The translations under genes and the position numbers were made by a program. A stretch of 18,737 nucleotides of DNA from Dehalococcoidia bacterium UBA2160 (GTDB taxonomy: Bacteria; Chloroflexota; Dehalococcoidia; Lucifugimonadales; UBA1123): positions 1 to 18,737 of the forward strand of contig DCWO01000124.1 in the NCBI GenBank assembly GCA_002328865.1. The letters run 5' to 3'. The number at the start of each line of letters is the position of its first letter. Within the stretch, counting starts at the first letter, position 1. Below are positions 14,439 to 18,737 of the stretch, piece after piece. The notes beneath the pieces were generated by a model. The model was given only the letters and a program-made list of their open reading frames with translations, was not told where the DNA came from and searched no databases.

Positions 14439-17345
14439 TTAGAGGGCGTCCGCCAGCACCTCGACCAGATGGCGCGCCCGCTTGCCGGTTCCATGCTCGA
14501 TCTGTTGGCGGCAGGACGTGCCTTCGGCCACGACGACGAATTCGCCGGACTGATCGCGGATCGAGGGGAACAGCGTCTCCTCGCCGATCTTCATCGATAC
14601 GTCGTAGTGCTCGGTCTCGTATCCGAACGCTCCCGCCATACCGCAGCATCCCGACGGAATCTCCGAGACATCGCAACCTTCGATGCTTCGCAGCACTTCG
14701 AGGGCGGGCCCCATCCCCACCAGGGCTTTCTGGTGGCAGTGACCGTGCACCAATATCTTCTCCGGAAGCTTGCTCTGTGTCAGGTCGAGGCTGCCTCCCG
14801 ATTCCAAGAGGGCGTGCCGGACGAACTCTTCGACCAGCATCGTGTTGTCGGCCACCGCGCGCGTGCGCTCGTCATCGCGGCCCAGCAGGTCGACGTAGTC
14901 GTCGCCGAAGCTTAGGATGCAGCTTGGCTCGATTCCGACCAGCTTTGCGCCCTCGGCAACGTAGTCATGCGCCGTGTCCACGTTGGCCCTGGCATTTGCT
15001 CGCGCTCGAGACATCATCCCTTTGGACATCATCGGCCTGCCGCAACACTTCACCTTCGGGACGACAACTTGATAGCCTAGCGCCTCCATCACTTTCACCG
15101 CGGCCCTGCCGAGTTCCGGATGGTTGTAATTAGTGAACGTGTCGGGGAACAGCACCACCTGGCCATGTTTCGCGGCGGAGTCCGGAGAACCTCCCCGCGC
15201 TCGGAACCACTGCACGAAACTCTGACTGACGAACAACGGCAGCGGACGTCGCTTGTCGATGCCAACCTGTTTCTCCAGCATCCGGCGAACGAATCCCGGC
15301 TTCGCCATCCAATTGGAGACCGGCGCCAACGACGATCCAAGCCGGCTCAAAGCGCCGATGTTCCCGAAAATCCACTCACGCAGAGAGTGCCCGTTGGCTT
15401 CGTGATATTTGTCCAAGAACTCGTACTTGAGTTTGGTCATGTCGACGTTGGACGGGCATTCGGCCTTGCAACCTTTGCAATCCAGGCACAGGTCCATGAC
15501 TTCGTACAGCCTGCGGTCCGTCATCGACCCGGCCGGCAGGGCTCCGGACATCGCGGCCCTCAACGCGCTCGCTCGACCTCGCGTCGAGTGCTCTTCGTCT
15601 CTCGTCGCCATGTACGAGGGACACATCGTGCCGCCGTGCACCTTGCGGCAGGCGCCCTGACCGTTGCACATCTCGATTGCTTGTGCGAAGCTGCTGTCTT
15701 CGCCGTAATCGAACACCGACCGGAACGGCGCCGTGCTGTACGCGGGACCTATCCGAAGGTTGTCGGTCATCGGGGGTGAGTCGACAATCTTGCCTGGGTT
15801 CATGATTCCCTTAGGATCGAACGCCTTCTTTACGTCGCGGAATGCGTCGTAAAGCTGGCTGCCGAACATCTTCTCGTTAAACCCTGACCTGACCAATCCG
15901 TCGCCGTGTTCGCCGCTCATCGATCCACCGAACTCCAAAACAAGATCGCTGATCTCGTTGGCGATGGACACCATCCTGTCCACCCCGTCCTGATGTTTGA
16001 GGTCTATGAGCGGACGGATGTGCAAGCAGCCCACGCTGGCGTGGCCGTAGTACCCGGCCTCGGTTCCGTGGTCTCGGACGATTTGGTCAAACCTTCTCAC
16101 GAACTCCGGCAGCACCTCGGGCGCGACGGCGGTGTCCTCGACGTACGGCAAGGGCTTGGCATCGCCCGGCACGTTCATCATCAAGCCCAGTCCGGCCTTT
16201 CGAACGTCCCAGACCTTCGCCTGGTCCTCCGGTTTGACCAACCTCACGAACGCGTAGCCGAGACTCGCTCGCGCCAAACGCTCCTCCAGGCGATCCATCT
16301 TGGCTGCCACTTCGGCATCAGTCTCACCCGTTAGTTCGACCGCCAGTATGGCCTCGGGGTCGCCCTCGATGAAATCGGTTATGCGAGAGTAGGCCAGGTT
16401 GGATTTGGCTTGACGCAGGACCATGCTGCCAATCAGTTCGACGGCGGCGGGACCGAGTTCGAGTGCGGCCACGGTCGCTTCCATGGATTCGTTCAATTCA
16501 GCGCAGTGCACGACACCCAGGGCGGCCACTTTCGGTTTGGGAACGAGGCGAAGTTTTGCCTCGGTGATGGTGACCAGCGTACCCTCGGAACCCACGACGA
16601 ACCGTGCCATGTTGAAGTCGCTGCCGCCCACGAACTCGTCCAGGTTGTAGCCGGAGACGCGGCGCTGAATCTTCGGATAGCGTTTCAGCACCTCTTCTCG
16701 ATTCTCTTCGCCGATGTTGAACAGCGTCCGGTAGATGTCGCCTTCCAACCCGGAGGCACGCATCCTCGTCTCGAGCTGGGCTCCGTCGAGCTCCGCGAAG
16801 TGCGCGGTCTGCCCGTCGGACAACACGACGTCGAGTTCGTGGACGTTGTCGACGGTCTTTCCCCACATGATCGAGTGAGCGCCGCAGGAGTTGTTGCCGA
16901 TCGCGCCGCCGACGGCGCCTCGACTGGACGTGCTCGGGTCGGGCGCGAATTGAAGGCCATGACGCGCCACGTGGCGGTTGAGCGTGTCGAGCACGATGCC
17001 GGGTTGAGTGCGAACCCAGCGTTCCTCTGAGTTCACCTCGACGACGTCGCGCATGTACTTCGAGAAATCCATGACGATGGAGTGGCCGACGGTTTGTCCG
17101 GCCAGGCTTGTGCCTCCTCCCCTGGGGAGGACCGTGACGCCGTGTTGCGCCGCGGCGTCAACCACGGCGATGACATCGTCGGCGGTGCGCGGAATCACTA
17201 CACCGACGGGCTCGATCTGGTAGATGCTGGCATCCGTGCCGTACAGGATGCGCGTCATCTTGTCAAAACGCACCTCGCCCTCAACACGGCGTTTCAGAAT
17301 CTCAATCAGCGCCCTTGTGTCGGATTCAGCGACCTGAGCTGTCAT
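14439..17345 (-). CDS. FAD-binding and (Fe-S)-binding dehydrogenase, YdiJ/GlcD-GlcF-like fusion
   Basis: A 968-residue fusion of a flavin dehydrogenase and an iron-sulfur electron-transfer module, like E. coli YdiJ (a D-2-hydroxyglutarate dehydrogenase) and D-lactate or glycolate dehydrogenases. The PCMH FAD domain has LPRGGGTSLAGQ (73-84), NNSCGAHS (151-158) and VGSEGTL (251-257). The FAD-linked C-terminal domain has GHASVGCLHIRP and SGEHGDGLVRS (477-487). Then come cysteines C560, C566 and C575 (CNGQGACR...MCPSY) and a classic CxxCxxCxxxCP at C620, C623, C626 and C630. Finally there are two CCG-type motifs (KCCGRP at 766-771, GCCGMAG at 899-905) with HGHCHQ between them. All parts are intact, so it should pass electrons to quinone or a carrier at the membrane. 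ATG 17345 has a distant GGAG (11 nt). The 2-hydroxyacid substrate is not determinable. Confidence 0.93.
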   Translation of the reverse strand: MTAQVAESDTRALIEILKRRVEGEVRFDKMTRILYGTDASIYQIEPVGVVIPRTADDVIAVVDAAAQHGVTVLPRGGGTSLAGQTVGHSIVMDFSKYMRDVVEVNSEERWVRTQPGIVLDTLNRHVARHGLQFAPDPSTSSRGAVGGAIGNNSCGAHSIMWGKTVDNVHELDVVLSDGQTAHFAELDGAQLETRMRASGLEGDIYRTLFNIGEENREEVLKRYPKIQRRVSGYNLDEFVGGSDFNMARFVVGSEGTLVTITEAKLRLVPKPKVAALGVVHCAELNESMEATVAALELGPAAVELIGSMVLRQAKSNLAYSRITDFIEGDPEAILAVELTGETDAEVAAKMDRLEERLARASLGYAFVRLVKPEDQAKVWDVRKAGLGLMMNVPGDAKPLPYVEDTAVAPEVLPEFVRRFDQIVRDHGTEAGYYGHASVGCLHIRPLIDLKHQDGVDRMVSIANEISDLVLEFGGSMSGEHGDGLVRSGFNEKMFGSQLYDAFRDVKKAFDPKGIMNPGKIVDSPPMTDNLRIGPAYSTAPFRSVFDYGEDSSFAQAIEMCNGQGACRKVHGGTMCPSYMATRDEEHSTRGRASALRAAMSGALPAGSMTDRRLYEVMDLCLDCKGCKAECPSNVDMTKLKYEFLDKYHEANGHSLREWIFGNIGALSRLGSSLAPVSNWMAKPGFVRRMLEKQVGIDKRRPLPLFVSQSFVQWFRARGGSPDSAAKHGQVVLFPDTFTNYNHPELGRAAVKVMEALGYQVVVPKVKCCGRPMMSKGMMSRARANARANVDTAHDYVAEGAKLVGIEPSCILSFGDDYVDLLGRDDERTRAVADNTMLVEEFVRHALLESGGSLDLTQSKLPEKILVHGHCHQKALVGMGPALEVLRSIEGCDVSEIPSGCCGMAGAFGYETEHYDVSMKIGEETLFPSIRDQSGEFVVVAEGTSCRQQIEHGTGKRARHLVEVLADAL

Positions 17346-17474
17346 GTTGTCTCACGCTCCATAGGGTTGGGAGTCTGTCAAGCGGTGTCCGGGCGGATCC
17401 AACGCTGCTTGTAGAGTGAATCCTGGACATCCAAGCGTCTGCGTAACTGATCTTGACCTTAGCAATGCCGCCTC

Positions 17475-17503
17475 AAAAAACAAAGGCCGCTAACGCGGCC
17501 TTT
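17475..17503 (-). terminator. Intrinsic terminator of the GreA fusion gene
   Basis: A perfect 9-bp stem, AAAGGCCGC/GCGGCCTTT (17482-17490 and 17495-17503), has a 4-nt loop. On the minus strand it is followed by a T-rich run (GTTTTTT, 17481-17475). It lies 30 nt past the TGA stop of the GreA fusion gene at 17534. Transcription from that gene should therefore end here and not run into the FAD/Fe-S dehydrogenase gene. Confidence 0.9.
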
Positions 17504-17533
17504 CATCGAGTATTCAAGGGGAAGGGGTCCGAT

Positions 17534-18340
17534 TCAGGAGACGCCCAGAATCTTATACCGGACCGTGCCTCTCGGGGTTTCCGCTTGCGCCTCACCGCCT
17601 TTGAGTTTCCCCAAGAAGGCTTTGCCAAGAGGAGACACGTCTGAAATCTTCGAGTCCATTGGGTTGGCTTCTGATGCGCTCACTACTGTGTAGCGCGACT
17701 TGCGCCCCGAGTCCACGTCTTGCACCCATACCACGGTGCCCAGGCCAACAACGACCGCATCCTTCGCAGCCTTGGGGTATAAGATGACCGCTTTGAGCAA
17801 CGTTGCTTCGATCTCGCGAATGCGGGCTTCGACTTGACCGAGTTGTTCACGTGCGGCCTCGAGAGGTGAGTTTTCGCGAACGTCTTTATCGGCAGCCGCT
17901 TTCTGGATTTCCACCGCAAGTGGCGCCCGTTGGCTTTTCAGCTCGTCAAGTTGGGTGACAAGTTGGGCGTGCCCTTCGGGGGTCAACCCAACCTCGTCCC
18001 TGTCTACAGCCTGACCGCCTTGGGTTTTTCTGACTCGCGGTTTGCGAATCCGCACGTGTTGGGCAAGATTGATTTCAATCATGCCCTTTTTCTTGGCGTA
18101 GGTGAGGAACTTGCGTACGACTTGGAGCCGTTCGGCGGCCAACGGGGTGGTGCCTGTACCGGCGACGCTGTCGGCGTAGCCGCCGATTACGGAAGGAGTG
18201 ATTCCAGCGAGGTCTCGCTCGGGGCCACACCAACCGACGAATCTGCTCAGTTCGTTGTGAACCGCGTCATCGGTGTCTTTGAGCGACCCAACGTAGACGC
18301 CCACGGCTGATAAGAGCGTCGTTGGCTCGTTCAACTCCAC
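17534..18340 (-). CDS. GreA/GreB-type elongation factor fused to a recombinase core-binding-like domain
   Basis: A 268-residue protein whose C-terminal 150 residues are a complete GreA: the coiled coil from LTPEGHAQL (about 119-186) and the FKBP-like domain (about 193-266) with ISDVSPLGKAFLGK and the final TPRGTVRYKI. Gre factors enter the RNA polymerase secondary channel and stimulate transcript cleavage. The tip acidic pair is kept: D153 and E156 in KDVREN, matching GDLSEN of GreA. The N-terminal 105 residues are extra. They resemble the SAM-like core-binding domain of tyrosine recombinases (ELSRFVGWC, LAGITPSVIGGYAD, RLQVVRKFLTYAKKKGMIEINLAQ), without the catalytic domain. GTG 18340 is chosen because GAGGGG (18351-18356) lies 10 nt upstream and the promoter at 18375-18404 would start inside the longer frame. 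The alternative ATG 18376 adds 12 residues but has no ribosome site. Confidence 0.85.
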   Translation of the reverse strand: MELNEPTTLLSAVGVYVGSLKDTDDAVHNELSRFVGWCGPERDLAGITPSVIGGYADSVAGTGTTPLAAERLQVVRKFLTYAKKKGMIEINLAQHVRIRKPRVRKTQGGQAVDRDEVGLTPEGHAQLVTQLDELKSQRAPLAVEIQKAAADKDVRENSPLEAAREQLGQVEARIREIEATLLKAVILYPKAAKDAVVVGLGTVVWVQDVDSGRKSRYTVVSASEANPMDSKISDVSPLGKAFLGKLKGGEAQAETPRGTVRYKILGVS

Positions 18341-18374
18341 AGTGTTGTCACCCCTCAGCAGCATTCGCACAACC

Positions 18375-18404
18375 ATGGTACGTTCAATTCGGAGCGCATG
18401 TCAA
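18375..18404 (-). promoter_or_regulatory. Candidate promoter of the GreA fusion gene
   Basis: On the minus strand a consensus TTGACA (18404-18399), 18 nt and TACCAT (18380-18375). Transcription would begin near 18368, giving a leader of roughly 28 nt with a strong ribosome site before GTG 18340. The -10 box overlaps the alternative ATG at 18376, which argues against that start. Confidence 0.45.
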
Positions 18405-18660
18405 ACGAACCAAAGACGACGCACGACGGGGTGATCCGATTGATCGGAGCGAGTGACGCGAACCAAGATTTGGCTCACGGCGGATGCGATCGTTGCGACC
18501 GGACGCCACGCGGATCCCTCGTTTAGACACGCATGACGTCTTCCGTCGTCAAGGGTCACACAAGGACATACATATCGTTGAATCTACAGCGGCCGGGCCG
18601 CTGTAGATTCAACGATGACCGGACAACAATACCCTGCCGGTTGCCTCATGAAGACAACCG
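18405..18660. other. Non-coding upstream region of the GreA fusion gene
   Basis: No credible gene in either direction. It holds a short hairpin (CCGAT/ATCGG near 18438) and the 43-nt palindrome described separately. No tRNA or other structured RNA that I recognise is present. A 63-codon open frame on the plus strand (18533-18724) runs through the palindrome and two further hairpins, and has no ribosome site. Confidence 0.6.
18574..18616. repeat. 43-nt palindrome: two 21-nt perfect inverted arms around one base
   Basis: The left arm (18574-18594, beginning ATCGTTGAATCTACAGCGG) and the right arm (18596-18616) are exact reverse complements separated by the single base G at 18595. The pairing stops abruptly at both ends. 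No T-tract follows on either strand, so it does not look like an intrinsic terminator. It could form a cruciform, be a binding site for a dimeric protein, be the remains of a mobile palindromic element, or be a fold-back artefact of sequencing or assembly. Confidence 0.85.
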
Positions 18661-18695
18661 AAGAGAAGAGGGGAAGACGACTTCAAAGGAAGTCG
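18661..18695 (-). terminator. Terminator-like hairpin with pyrimidine tract at the right edge
   Basis: CGACTTC and GAAGTCG (18678-18684, 18689-18695) form a 7-bp stem with a 4-nt loop. On the minus strand it is followed by a C/T-only run of about 17 nt (TCTTCCCCTCTTCTCTT, 18677-18661). This fits a weak 3' end for a minus-strand gene entering from the right edge. A second small stem (GACGC/GCGTC, 18695-18708) spans that gene's proposed stop codon. Confidence 0.4.
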
Positions 18696-18698
18696 ACG

Positions 18699-18737
18699 CT
18701 AGAGCGTCACGGCTCCCATGTTGATGCCGAACTCTTC
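18699..18737 (-). CDS. Possible 3' end of a minus-strand gene cut by the window edge
   Basis: Reading the minus strand from the last base gives twelve codons, EEFGINMGAVTL, then TAG at 18701-18699. The codons are GC-ending, like the neighbours, and a terminator-like hairpin follows at once. The stretch is too short to identify a family, and a chance open frame of this size is common. It would be transcribed towards the GreA fusion gene. Confidence 0.3.
   Translation of the reverse strand, partial: EEFGINMGAVTL

Noticed and set aside
17534..18340. An integrase or remnant of a mobile element.
   Set aside because: Only the core-binding-like part is present, with no catalytic Arg-His-Arg-Tyr domain, and the frame continues intact into a full GreA.
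18533..18724. A 63-codon plus-strand frame near the right edge.
   Set aside because: It runs through a 43-nt palindrome and two hairpins, has no ribosome site, and has no protein-like pattern.

Overview
The window is a GC-rich stretch of bacterial chromosome with twelve complete protein genes, ten of them on the minus strand. I saw no rRNA, tRNA, CRISPR array, transposase or phage structural gene. Gene density and intact catalytic motifs suggest ordinary, actively maintained genes. The mix is typical of metabolically versatile free-living bacteria: two VAO-type flavoproteins, two amidohydrolases, a zinc-free quinone oxidoreductase, a Gfo/Idh/MocA dehydrogenase, an acetamidase/formamidase family protein and a serine hydrolase. 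Together with a recombinase-domain/GreA fusion, it makes me lean towards a Chloroflexota lineage (Dehalococcoidia or SAR202-like). That placement is inference from gene content only.

Layout. 1-211: non-coding, with a REP-like palindromic repeat. 212-1120 (-): acetamidase/formamidase family protein, divergent from 1384-2658 (+), a lipoprotein with a Pro/Ala-rich tether. 2697-3509 (-): SAM-dependent methyltransferase, lying 87 nt downstream of 3597-6158 (-), a large transketolase-like ThDP enzyme that has a plausible promoter at 6249-6277. 6358-7425 (-): class C beta-lactamase-fold serine hydrolase. 7545-8507, 8585-10195 and 10242-11207 (all -) are an ACMSD-like amidohydrolase, a YtcJ-like amidohydrolase and a quinone oxidoreductase. 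They are closely spaced and probably form one transcript, read from the oxidoreductase down to a 28-bp hairpin at 7499-7526. 11455-13056 (+): alkylglycerone-phosphate-synthase-like FAD oxidase. It is convergent with 13207-14418 (-), a Gfo/Idh/MocA dehydrogenase, which follows 14439-17345 (-), a YdiJ-like FAD/Fe-S dehydrogenase, after 20 nt. 17534-18340 (-): a fusion of a tyrosine-recombinase core-binding-like domain to GreA, with its own promoter and a clear intrinsic terminator. 18405-18737: a non-coding stretch with a near-perfect 43-nt palindrome, then a terminator-like hairpin and perhaps the last 12 codons of another minus-strand gene.

How the genes may work together. The two flavoproteins and the sugar-type dehydrogenase probably oxidise hydroxyacids or polyols. 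The oxidoreductase plus two amidohydrolases look like a small catabolic operon for a cyclic or amide-containing substrate. No substrate can be read from the sequence. The most unusual items are the recombinase-domain/GreA fusion, the 43-nt palindrome, the transketolase-like enzyme with Glu in place of the usual metal-binding Asp, and a cysteine-rich insertion in the methyltransferase that is encoded by interleaved inverted repeats.
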